Positions 1-7,305 of a DNA stretch of 64,000 nucleotides are shown one piece after another (position 1 is the first letter of the stretch; every line of letters starts with the position of its first letter). This DNA is from Haloarcula taiwanensis (GTDB lineage: Archaea > Halobacteriota > Halobacteria > Halobacteriales > Haloarculaceae). The position numbers and the translations under genes were made by a program. Location of the stretch: NCBI GenBank assembly GCA_002844335.1, contig CP019154.1:1054001-1118000 (forward strand). The letters run 5' to 3'. Below the pieces are notes generated by a model. The model ran no database searches. It was not told the origin of the DNA and saw only the letters and a list, made by a program, of their open reading frames with translations.

Positions 1-380
1 GCGACGACGGCGACGTTGCCGGGCGCGTTCTCGGGGGCGAAAAGCGGGTGGAGGCTCAGCCGCTGGCCGTCGGGCACGGCCTCGCGCATCGCCGCGACGG
101 GGGTCGCCATGCTCCCGGTCACGTCGACGACCGCGCCCGCGGCGAGCGGCGCGAACTCGTCGATGGCCGCCCCGGCGACGGGCATCGGCACGGCGACACA
201 GACCACGTCGAAAGTCTCGGCCGCGTCGCTGGCAACAGCGCGCCCGCCGACCGCGTCAGCGGCGGCTTCAGCGGCCGACTGGTCGAGGTCGGTGAAGGCG
301 ACGGACGCGTCGGCGTGAGTCCGGACCGTGCGGGCGAACCACCGGCCCATCGCGCCGGCACCGACGACGAGGACGTTCAT
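1..380 (-). CDS. tyrA: prephenate dehydrogenase (TyrA-like), N-terminal part only
   Basis: This gene runs off the left edge, so only its first 126 codons are visible, starting from ATG at 380. The protein opens with a Rossmann nucleotide-binding motif (VVGAGAMGRWFART, about residues 5-18), then an acidic residue ending the second strand (FTDLDQS), a VCVAVPMP segment and a VVDVTGSM segment, and later SLHPLF. This order is typical of the NAD(P)-binding domain of archaeal prephenate dehydrogenases, which oxidatively decarboxylate prephenate to 4-hydroxyphenylpyruvate in tyrosine synthesis. The C-terminal dimerisation domain lies outside the window, so the assignment rests on the N-terminal half. 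It is divergent from the downstream hydrolase gene, with 163 bases between them. Confidence 0.75.
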   Translation of the reverse strand, partial: MNVLVVGAGAMGRWFARTVRTHADASVAFTDLDQSAAEAAADAVGGRAVASDAAETFDVVCVAVPMPVAGAAIDEFAPLAAGAVVDVTGSMATPVAAMREAVPDGQRLSLHPLFAPENAPGNVAVV

Positions 381-543
381 CGGCCCAGCGTAGCCCGTCC
401 CGTCTCAAAAGCCGTTCGGTCACGCTTCTGCTCGCCGCGACACCGCAGGTGACGATGGACGGGTAGACAGCCGTCGAACAGCCCGCTGTAGTCCGGTTTC
501 CCCCTCCTAAACGCTTATCTGTCGGCCCTGAGAGAACGGTGAC

Positions 544-1317
544 ATGAAGCGCGTTCGATTCCGTGATACCGCGGGGAACGTCCGGGGGGGTCGCTGGACC
601 GTCGAGGACGGTGAGCCCGTCGTCACCGCCGCCGCCGGACCGTACGGCCGTATCGCCTTTGGCGACGAGTCCTACGACCCCGACGAGGTGGATATCCTGC
701 CGCCCTGCGAGCCGACGAAAGTCGTCTGCATCGGGCGCAACTACGCCGACCACGCCGAGGAGATGGACTCGGAGCTCCCGGACCGGCCGATGCTGTTTCT
801 CAAAGCGCCAAACGCCGTCGCCTCGCACGGCAAGCACCTCACGATGCCCTCGGGGAAGGAGCGCATCGACTACGAGGCGGAACTCGGCGTTGTCATCGGC
901 GAGCAGTGCCGGAACGTCAGCGAATCGGGCGCGATGGATGTCGTCGCAGGGTACACCTGCGTCAACGACATCTCGAACCGCGACGACCAGCGCCAGGAAC
1001 AGAACTGGGTCCGCGGGAAGGCCTTCGACAACGCCTGTCCCATCGGCCCACTCGTGGCCACCCCAGAACACGTCCCCGAAGACGCCAGCATCGAACTCCG
1101 TCTCAACGGCGAGACGAAGCAGTCCTCCTCTCGCGACCACCTCATCTTCTCCGTCCCCGAACTGATCGCCGAAATAACGTCATACATGACGCTGGAACCC
1201 GGCGATGTCATCGCCACGGGGACGCCGGAGGGCGTCGGCCCGATGGAAGACGGCGACGAAGTCGAAGTCGAAATCGAAGGTATCGGGACGCTCAAACACA
1301 GCGTCAAGATTCCGTAG
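544..1317 (+). CDS. fumarylacetoacetate hydrolase (FAH) family protein
   Basis: The 257-residue protein has the FAH-family fold signatures. A short N-terminal domain is followed by a catalytic core with VVCIGRNYADHAEEM (about residues 60-74), FLKAPNAVASHG, the acidic metal-binding segment IDYEAELGVVIG (about 102-113), VAGYTCVNDISNRD, and the C-terminal GDVIATGTPEGVGPM. The conserved E-x-E and D residues that bind Mg2+ or Mn2+ are all present. Members hydrolyse or decarboxylate 2-oxo acids, for example acylpyruvates, oxaloacetate or fumarylacetoacetate. The substrate cannot be read from the sequence, and no catabolic operon surrounds it. It starts at an ATG and is transcribed alone, convergent with the halocyanin gene that follows. 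Confidence 0.88.
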   Translation: MKRVRFRDTAGNVRGGRWTVEDGEPVVTAAAGPYGRIAFGDESYDPDEVDILPPCEPTKVVCIGRNYADHAEEMDSELPDRPMLFLKAPNAVASHGKHLTMPSGKERIDYEAELGVVIGEQCRNVSESGAMDVVAGYTCVNDISNRDDQRQEQNWVRGKAFDNACPIGPLVATPEHVPEDASIELRLNGETKQSSSRDHLIFSVPELIAEITSYMTLEPGDVIATGTPEGVGPMEDGDEVEVEIEGIGTLKHSVKIP

Positions 1318-1358
1318 GCGACCGACATGTCCGTTCCGACGCGGTTCGACGACGATTA

Positions 1359-2264
1359 CTATTCGACAATGATTGCGCCTCTCATCCCCAGGCCTTGGTG
1401 CGGTTTACACGAGTACAGGTAGGTCCCGGTTTCCTCGAAGGTGTGCTGATAAGCGCTTCCGTCTTCGGCGACGAGTTCCGAATCGAGCGGCCCATCTCCC
1501 TTTGAGACGATGTTGTGGGGACCCCCCTCGCCGGTCCACTCCCAGCGGACGGTCGTCTCAGTCGAAACCTTCAGCGCCGGGGGGTCGAACGCGAACCCCC
1601 CGCCGTTGCCTTCCGCGCCGGTTGTGACAGTTGCCGTGTCAGTGCCGGTCCGATCGATAATGGTGCCGTCGAAGTTACTGGATTCTACGAGCCACTCGTC
1701 GACCTCTGTGTTGCCTGAAGACGGTGGCTCTTTCACGATAATCGCACCCTTCATCCCATCGTCGCGATGCGGTTCGGAGACGTAGCGGTACTCGCCGGTC
1801 TCCTCGAAGAAGTAGTGATACCCCGTCCCGGGCTGGGCGTTTGTTCGGCCGCTGTCAAAGGTACCGTCTACGGCGACTACGTTCTGCTGACCGCCGTGCC
1901 CAGTCCAGTCCCAGCGGACTATCGTCCCCGGTGGGACTTCTATGGCCGGTGGGCTGAATGCTAGTCCGCCATCCGTCTCCTGTCCAACCAGGATTGTTGG
2001 CCGGGACTCGGGGCCGTACCTGTGGGGTTCGCCGTCGTAGCCGTTGGCATCATCAAGCCAGTCGTCAAGCGATTCAGGCGTCGGTTCAGGCGTCGGTTCA
2101 GGCGTCTGTTCAGGCGTCGTGGTTGGCGTCGCAGTTTCGGTCGCTGTTCCGGTTTCGGCCGCTGGTTTCGAACTACTTCCCGAGGACACGCACCCGGCGG
2201 TAACGGCGAGCGCTGTCAACCCTGTGCCTGCGAGAAACTGTCTGCGAGTGGAGGGCCGTTGCAT
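1359..2264 (-). CDS. two-domain halocyanin-like blue copper lipoprotein
   Basis: The 301-residue protein begins with a Tat lipoprotein signal (STRRQF, then VTAGC with lipidation Cys25). A Thr/Pro/Glu-rich linker follows, with four PTPE-type repeats at about 51-64, and then two plastocyanin/halocyanin domains (about 66-178 and 186-301). Domain 2 has the full type-1 copper set: His250 in GGPHN, Cys286 and His289 in YSCKPH, and Met294. Domain 1 aligns residue for residue but has Gln127 for the first His and Ser163 for the Cys, keeping only His166 and Met171. Only domain 2 is therefore expected to hold a normal blue copper. Halocyanins are membrane-anchored, outward-facing one-electron carriers. 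The physiological partner is not evident here. Confidence 0.9.
   Translation of the reverse strand: MQRPSTRRQFLAGTGLTALAVTAGCVSSGSSSKPAAETGTATETATPTTTPEQTPEPTPEPTPESLDDWLDDANGYDGEPHRYGPESRPTILVGQETDGGLAFSPPAIEVPPGTIVRWDWTGHGGQQNVVAVDGTFDSGRTNAQPGTGYHYFFEETGEYRYVSEPHRDDGMKGAIIVKEPPSSGNTEVDEWLVESSNFDGTIIDRTGTDTATVTTGAEGNGGGFAFDPPALKVSTETTVRWEWTGEGGPHNIVSKGDGPLDSELVAEDGSAYQHTFEETGTYLYSCKPHQGLGMRGAIIVE
2073..2120. repeat. four 12-bp tandem repeats inside the halocyanin linker
   Basis: Four near-identical 12-base units (TTCAGGCGTCGG and variants) begin at 2073, 2085, 2097 and 2109. On the minus strand they encode the Pro-Thr-Pro-Glu linker between the lipid anchor and the first copper domain. The repeat keeps the frame, so changes in copy number would only alter linker length by four residues. 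Confidence 0.85.
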
Positions 2265-2506
2265 AGCAATCTAGCTGTTGTCATTCGATGATAGAAAAGG
2301 GAGTGTGCCCTTTCCAGATTCTGGAAACAAACGGTCGCCCTTTATCTGAGGGTGTTTTATATTTCCGACACTGACAGGAAACTGCTACCGGGGTACCGCA
2401 GGACATCGGGTCGAAGTATCCCACAGGATTCCCGTCGTTGCCCCGTCATATCGAAACCGAACCGTCCACAGAACCACCTCCACCTGTTCCCTGAGAGGGC
2501 CCCTCC

Positions 2507-2869
2507 GTGGCACACAACGACGCGAGCGAGACACAGGCGCTGTTCGACGCTCTCGCCGACCCTGACTGTCGCGACATACTCAGGGTGCTCGACGAGCCGT
2601 TGCCAGCCAAGGAGGTCGCCTCGGTCTGTGATCTTCCCCAGACAAGCACCTACCGGAAGCTCGAACAATTGAGCGAGGCCGAACTGGTCGCCGAGGAAAC
2701 AGAGGTGCGTGCCGACGGCCATCACGCGACGGCGTACGTCCGGGATTGTGACGGTGTGTTCGTTGGTATCGACGCCGACGGCGCGTTCGAGGTCGACGTT
2801 CTGCCGACCGAGGAGCGGCCGAGTGATCGGCTCGCCCTCCTGTGGTCTCGTGTCAGCGAGGAACTATGA
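2507..2869 (+). CDS. winged-helix (ArsR-like) transcriptional regulator
   Basis: This 120-residue acidic protein has an N-terminal winged-helix fold. Residues about 8-60 read as helix-turn-helix (ALADPDCRDILRVL, then PAKEVASVCDLPQTSTYRKL) followed by a wing (AELVAEETEVRADGHHATAY). The C-terminal third (FVGIDADGAFEVDVLP) is typical of a haloarchaeal group of small regulators. No metal-binding cysteine pair is visible, so it is not a classical ArsR metal sensor. The start is GTG, directly preceded by an 11-base inverted repeat (GAGGG-C-CCCTC, 2495-2505). Its stop overlaps the next ATG by four bases (ATGA), so it is co-transcribed and translationally coupled with the small membrane protein. The target is unknown; the halocyanins on either side are candidates. 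Confidence 0.8.
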   Translation: MAHNDASETQALFDALADPDCRDILRVLDEPLPAKEVASVCDLPQTSTYRKLEQLSEAELVAEETEVRADGHHATAYVRDCDGVFVGIDADGAFEVDVLPTEERPSDRLALLWSRVSEEL

Positions 2870-3168
2870 ACGCAGATATCCCACTCATCGTCATCGGATT
2901 CAAGACTGTGACAGTGTTACTCGGTGGGCTTATCACCTACTTCGCTGTTCGCGCAGCAGTGAAAACGAGGGCCACCGGACTCACGTATCTCGCCGTCGGA
3001 TTCGCGACGATTACTGTCGGCTCGTTGCTCGCCGGCGTCGCAGACCAGCTGTTTGGCTTACCGACCGACGTCGCGCTGATAGTCGAGAACGCGCTCACCG
3101 CGGTCGGCTTCGCGGTCATCGCGTACTCGCTGTACGTCACCAGCCGCTCCGCGCTGGTAACACGATAA
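2866..3168 (+). CDS. small three-helix membrane protein coupled to an HTH regulator
   Basis: The 100-residue protein consists almost entirely of three hydrophobic helices (about residues 5-25, 38-62 and 68-92), with short charged loops and a VKTRA turn. No catalytic motif is visible. The start ATG overlaps the stop of the regulator gene upstream. HTH plus small-membrane-protein pairs of this kind recur in haloarchaea (I believe the membrane partner is annotated as DUF7521). That recurrence suggests the membrane protein senses a signal for the regulator or acts with it, but this is inference. I do not recognise a biochemical function. Confidence 0.75.
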   Translation: MNADIPLIVIGFKTVTVLLGGLITYFAVRAAVKTRATGLTYLAVGFATITVGSLLAGVADQLFGLPTDVALIVENALTAVGFAVIAYSLYVTSRSALVTR

Positions 3169-3190
3169 AAATCTGCCAGACAGCGATCCG

Positions 3191-3766
3191 TTATTCGACG
3201 ACGACTGCGCCGACCATCCCGAGCGCCTTGTGCGGGACGCAGTTGTAGAGGTAGGTGCCGGTTTCTTCGAACGTGTACTCGTAGGTGGTCCCTTCCTCTG
3301 CGACAGCCGAGCCCGAGTCGAGCGGGCCGTCGCCCTCGGATTTGACGTTGTGGCCGGCTCCTTCGCCGGTCCACTCCCAGACAACCGTCGTTCCGGTCGA
3401 GACGTTGACCGCTGGCGGGTCGAAGGCGAACGCGCCGCCGTTGCCCTCGGCCCCGACAGCGACTGTGACCTCGTCCTGGTCGGTCATCACGACCATGGAG
3501 CCATCGAAGTTCGACGAGTCGCCGACGTAGTCCGCGACCTCGCCCGGCGCTTCGGCGGTTTCCACTCCCCCGCTGCTCTCGGTGTCCATTGACTCGGCAT
3601 CAGTGGTTTCCATCTCCTCGGCGTCGGTGGCCTCCGTTTCGTCGCTGCCACCATCGCCGCCACTGCCGCCATCGCCGCCGGACCCGCCACAGCCAGCGAG
3701 GAGTCCAGCGCCTGATACGGCTGCCGTCGTGCGGATGAACGTCCGCCTGTCGAGGTCGTCTGTCAT
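3191..3766 (-). CDS. single-domain halocyanin, Tat lipoprotein
   Basis: The start at 3766 places the twin-arginine signal at the N-terminus (DRRTFIRTT, lipobox LLAGC), giving 191 residues. A low-complexity Gly/Ser/Asp/Glu/Thr linker of roughly 60 residues follows. A single halocyanin domain then carries the complete copper site: His in GAGHNV, Cys and His in YNCVPH, and Met in KALGM near the C-terminus. It closely resembles domain 2 of the two-domain halocyanin 1 kb upstream, which suggests duplication within the locus. It should be a lipid-anchored electron carrier on the outer face of the membrane. An upstream in-frame start would add eight residues before the signal peptide and is less likely. 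Confidence 0.92.
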   Translation of the reverse strand: MTDDLDRRTFIRTTAAVSGAGLLAGCGGSGGDGGSGGDGGSDETEATDAEEMETTDAESMDTESSGGVETAEAPGEVADYVGDSSNFDGSMVVMTDQDEVTVAVGAEGNGGAFAFDPPAVNVSTGTTVVWEWTGEGAGHNVKSEGDGPLDSGSAVAEEGTTYEYTFEETGTYLYNCVPHKALGMVGAVVVE

Positions 3767-3936
3767 GCATTTAAACTTATGACTGTGCACGTATAAGCGA
3801 GTCGTTTCTGTCGTTTATCAAGAAACAATAATTGAGGTTTTGACCGCTCCGCTGTCCCGGAATACCAACACAGTTCGGACGGGGATTGATGCTGATACAG
3901 GCCCGTAGTGGAACTAATGGGAGTGTCTGTTTGTCG

Positions 3937-5466
3937 ATGACTGTCTGGCTTCGCGGAGACCACCTTGTCCGGCGGTCCGGTCCCGTCGCTCGACGACCTG
4001 ACGAACCGGTGCTTCTGATAGAATCGGAGTCGTTCGCTCGCAAGTTACCGTACCACCCACACAAGCTGATTCTGCTGTTCAGCGCGATGCGGCATTTCCG
4101 CGACGAACTGCGCGACGACGGCCGACCGGTCCGCTACCAGCGAGCAGCGACCTTCGAGGACGGACTGGCAGCACATTTCGAAGCCACCCCTGACGACACG
4201 CTCGTCACCCACCGACCACAGACTGAGTCTGCACAGTCGCGTCTCGAATCGCTGGTCGCTGATGCCGGCGGAACTGTCGAGTTTGTCGCCGACGAACGCT
4301 TCCTCTGCTCACCGTCACAGTTCGACGACTGGTGCAGTAGTGACGGTCGCTACCGTCACGAGGACTTCTATCGGTTCATGCGCCGTGAGACGGGCTACCT
4401 GATGGCGAACGGCGACCCCGTCGGCGGCGAGTGGAACTACGACGACCAGAACCGTGAGACGCCGCCCGATGGGTGGACGCCAGCGGACCCCCCGCAGTTC
4501 GAGCCCGACGACGTGACCCGGAACGTCGTCGAGTGGGTCGAAACGACCTTCGAGGGAAGCTACGACGAGCGGCCCTACGGCGGTGACTGGGCTGACCCAG
4601 ACCCGTTCCGCTGGCCGGTCACTCGTCGGCAGGCCGTCCGCGCGCTGGACCACTTCGTCACGGACCGGTTGACTGAGTTCGGCTCGTATCAGGACGCGAT
4701 GTTAGAGGACGAGTGGGCGATGAGCCACAGTCTGCTTTCCACGTCGCTCAATCTGGGACTCCTCGGCCCTGCGGAGGTCATCGAGCGCGCTATCGCCGCC
4801 TACGAGGGCGGAGACGCGCCGCTCAACAGCGTCGAGGGGTTCGTCCGCCAGGTGCTGGGCTGGCGTGAGTTCCTCCGGCACGTCTACCGCCGGGAGATGC
4901 CGGAGCTGGGCGAGGCGAACCAGCTCGGCGCGAGCGAGGCCCTGCCGGATTTCTACTGGGACGGTGACACCGACATGGCCTGTCTCTCCGACGTGGTCGA
5001 CGGGGTCCGGGAGCGCGGGTACTCACACCACATCGAGCGGCTGATGATTCTCGCCAACTTCGGGCTTATTTACGGCGTCGAGCCGGCACAGCTGAACCGG
5101 TGGTTCCACGCGGGCTACGTCGACGCCTTCCACTGGGTGACGACGCCGAACGTCGTCGAGATGGGACTGTACGGCGCGGGCGTGTTCGCCACCAAGCCCT
5201 ACGCCTCGTCGGCGAACTACGTGGACAAGATGAGCGACTACTGCTCGGGCTGTCCGTACTACAAAACGAAGACCACGGGTGACGGAGCCTGCCCGTTCAA
5301 CGCGCTGTACTGGGACTTCCTCGACCGCAACGAGGAGACGCTCCGGTCGAACCACCGGATGGGGCTGATGTACAGCCACGTCGACAACAAAAGCGACGAG
5401 GAACTCACGGAGATCCGCGAGCGGGCCACGGAAATTCGGGACATGGCGGCCGAGGGCGAACTCTGA
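3937..5466 (+). CDS. Fe-S photolyase/cryptochrome (FeS-BCP, PhrB-like)
   Basis: The 509-residue protein belongs to the DASH-independent prokaryotic photolyase branch that carries a [4Fe-4S] cluster beside FAD. Four cysteines sit at 349 (MACLSD), 436 and 439 (YCSGCPYY) and 452 (GACPFN). Their spacing nearly equals that of Agrobacterium PhrB (350/438/441/454, from memory). The segments RGYSHHIERLMI and WVTTPNVVEMGLYG are also characteristic of this branch. Such enzymes repair (6-4) photoproducts with light. I chose the ATG at 3937 because the Rossmann N-terminus (VWLRGDHL) begins there; an earlier in-frame start would add 17 unlike residues. It is divergent from the halocyanin gene. Confidence 0.9.
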   Translation: MTVWLRGDHLVRRSGPVARRPDEPVLLIESESFARKLPYHPHKLILLFSAMRHFRDELRDDGRPVRYQRAATFEDGLAAHFEATPDDTLVTHRPQTESAQSRLESLVADAGGTVEFVADERFLCSPSQFDDWCSSDGRYRHEDFYRFMRRETGYLMANGDPVGGEWNYDDQNRETPPDGWTPADPPQFEPDDVTRNVVEWVETTFEGSYDERPYGGDWADPDPFRWPVTRRQAVRALDHFVTDRLTEFGSYQDAMLEDEWAMSHSLLSTSLNLGLLGPAEVIERAIAAYEGGDAPLNSVEGFVRQVLGWREFLRHVYRREMPELGEANQLGASEALPDFYWDGDTDMACLSDVVDGVRERGYSHHIERLMILANFGLIYGVEPAQLNRWFHAGYVDAFHWVTTPNVVEMGLYGAGVFATKPYASSANYVDKMSDYCSGCPYYKTKTTGDGACPFNALYWDFLDRNEETLRSNHRMGLMYSHVDNKSDEELTEIRERATEIRDMAAEGEL

Positions 5467-5498
5467 GCGCCGCTGCGGCCTGAACGCGGGTTTGGGGG

Positions 5499-7253
5499 CT
5501 ACTCTTCTCCCTCTGTACCGTCAGTCGCCTGCCGCTGTCGCATTTCGTGGCGAGTGAACTGCGGTGACGACAGCGCCGGTCCGCGACTCCGGCGGAACGA
5601 CCACGCGAGAACTCCGACCACCGCTGCGCTCCCGCCCAGTGCGAGAGCTGCAGGCTGAAGCCCGCTCACGGTGTAGAGGTAGGCACTCACCGGCACGCCG
5701 GCACTGGCGACGATACCGAGCAGAAGCCGCTTGGCGAGCACCCGGCTCAGTCCGTCGGAGTCTTCGAGGACGGTCTTGACGAGCAGTTCTTCGCGCTCGA
5801 CTCTGTCAAGTGTGTCCTCCACCTTCGGCGCTGTCCGCACCGCTGATCGGGTCGACGATGTCACCGCGTCCTCTAGCTCTGTTTGCACCTGCTCTCGCAC
5901 GTCGTTCACAGCACCTCGCTCCATGACGTACTCGGAAATGATTTCGATGAAGTCGAACTCGGGGTCGAGCGTCCGACAGACGCCTTCGAGGACCGTCGTC
6001 ACCCGAACCACCAGCGCCAGGTCCTGCGGGAGCCGCATCGGAAACTCGTACAGTTGCGTCTCAAACTGGCCCACTAGCTGCTCGATGCGGTACTCACTGA
6101 TGTCTTCCCCGCGGAACTGTTCGATGACGATGTCGAACGCCTCCCGCATCACCCCGCGGTCGGCCATCGGGTCTAGCGCGCCCATCTCGACGAAGGCGTC
6201 CATCACGCGGTCCACGTCATCAGTCGCCAGTCCGACGTAGAAGTCAAGCAGTTGGTCCTGCGTCCGGGGACCGAGGTAGCCGGTCATCCCGAAATCGTAG
6301 AACACGAGCGTCCCGTCTGACTGGACCGCCAGATTCCCGGGATGTGGATCGGCGTGAAAGAGGCCGTCCTCGACGATCATCTGGATGTACACCTCTTCGA
6401 GCCGCCGGACGAGTGCCGGCCTGTCGATGCCGAGGTCGTCCAGCCGCTCCACGTCGTCGATCTTCACCCCGTCGAGGTACGTCATCGTCAGCACGCGGTC
6501 CGTCGAGTGGCTCTCGACGACATCCGGGATGGCGATGTCGTCGTCGTTTGCGAAGTTGTCGCCAATCTCCCGAAGCATCCGCGCCTCGTGGCCGTAGTCC
6601 ATCTCCCGGCGGACAGTCGTTGCGAACTCCTCGGTGAGGTTTTCCAGCGTGAACGCCTGACCCGGGTCCGCGCCGTAGGTGAGCACTGGTAGCAGCGTCG
6701 ACAGTACGCGCAGGTCGGACTCGACGCGCGTTCTGATGTTGGGTCGAAGCACTTTCACAGCGACCCGCTGGCCGTCGACGCGTGCTTCGTACACCTGCCC
6801 GAGCGACGCCCCGGAAATCGCCGTGGTGTCAAACTCCTCGAACAGCGCGTCGATATCGTTGCCCAGTTCCCGTTCGATGACGGGCTCGATGGTCGCCCAC
6901 GCGTCCGGTGGGACGTTGTCCTGCAGTTCAGAGAGCACGTCGACGTACGCTCGCGGCAGCGCGTCGGGCCGGGTCGACAACATCTGTCCGAGTTTGATGA
7001 ACGCCGGGCCGAGGTCGACAAAGGTGTCTTTCAGGTAGCGTGCGCGCCGCGTCCGGGTTTCGGGGGCCACTGTCCGGGACCGTCCGAACAGAAGGTACCG
7101 CTTGCGGTCCCGGCCCCACTGCCAGAGCAGCGGGACGAACTGCCAGACGATGACCAGCGCCCGCCAGAGCGCCCGGAGCCGAACGCCGACGCCGCCTGGC
7201 TGTGACACTGTCTGTCCCGTCGGCTCGTCGGCGACACGCTCCTCAGCAGTCAC
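5499..7253 (-). CDS. ABC1/AarF/UbiB-family atypical kinase
   Basis: The protein of about 584 residues has the hallmarks of the ABC1/UbiB (ADCK) family. These are the KxGQ motif in FIKLGQMLSTRPD, the Ala-rich nucleotide loop SGASLGQVYEA in place of a Gly-rich loop, VAVKVLRP with the catalytic Lys, FHADPHPGNL as catalytic loop and VFYDFGMTG as the DFG equivalent. Two hydrophobic helices near the C-terminus probably anchor it to the membrane. Family members support isoprenoid quinone synthesis or lipid homeostasis as ATPases; in haloarchaea a menaquinone link is plausible but unproven. There is no ATG near the start. I favour GTG at 7253; TTG at 7262 is the alternative. Confidence 0.88.
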   Translation of the reverse strand: MTAEERVADEPTGQTVSQPGGVGVRLRALWRALVIVWQFVPLLWQWGRDRKRYLLFGRSRTVAPETRTRRARYLKDTFVDLGPAFIKLGQMLSTRPDALPRAYVDVLSELQDNVPPDAWATIEPVIERELGNDIDALFEEFDTTAISGASLGQVYEARVDGQRVAVKVLRPNIRTRVESDLRVLSTLLPVLTYGADPGQAFTLENLTEEFATTVRREMDYGHEARMLREIGDNFANDDDIAIPDVVESHSTDRVLTMTYLDGVKIDDVERLDDLGIDRPALVRRLEEVYIQMIVEDGLFHADPHPGNLAVQSDGTLVFYDFGMTGYLGPRTQDQLLDFYVGLATDDVDRVMDAFVEMGALDPMADRGVMREAFDIVIEQFRGEDISEYRIEQLVGQFETQLYEFPMRLPQDLALVVRVTTVLEGVCRTLDPEFDFIEIISEYVMERGAVNDVREQVQTELEDAVTSSTRSAVRTAPKVEDTLDRVEREELLVKTVLEDSDGLSRVLAKRLLLGIVASAGVPVSAYLYTVSGLQPAALALGGSAAVVGVLAWSFRRSRGPALSSPQFTRHEMRQRQATDGTEGEE

Positions 7254-7305
7254 TGTTCGCAACTGAGGCCCGGCGACAAATGAGTCTGCTGGAGACGGTC
7301 CCCGC

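Noticed and set aside
2073..2120. Short tandem repeats considered as a CRISPR-like array
   Set aside because: Units of 12 bases with no spacers, in frame inside a protein linker, are coding repeats.
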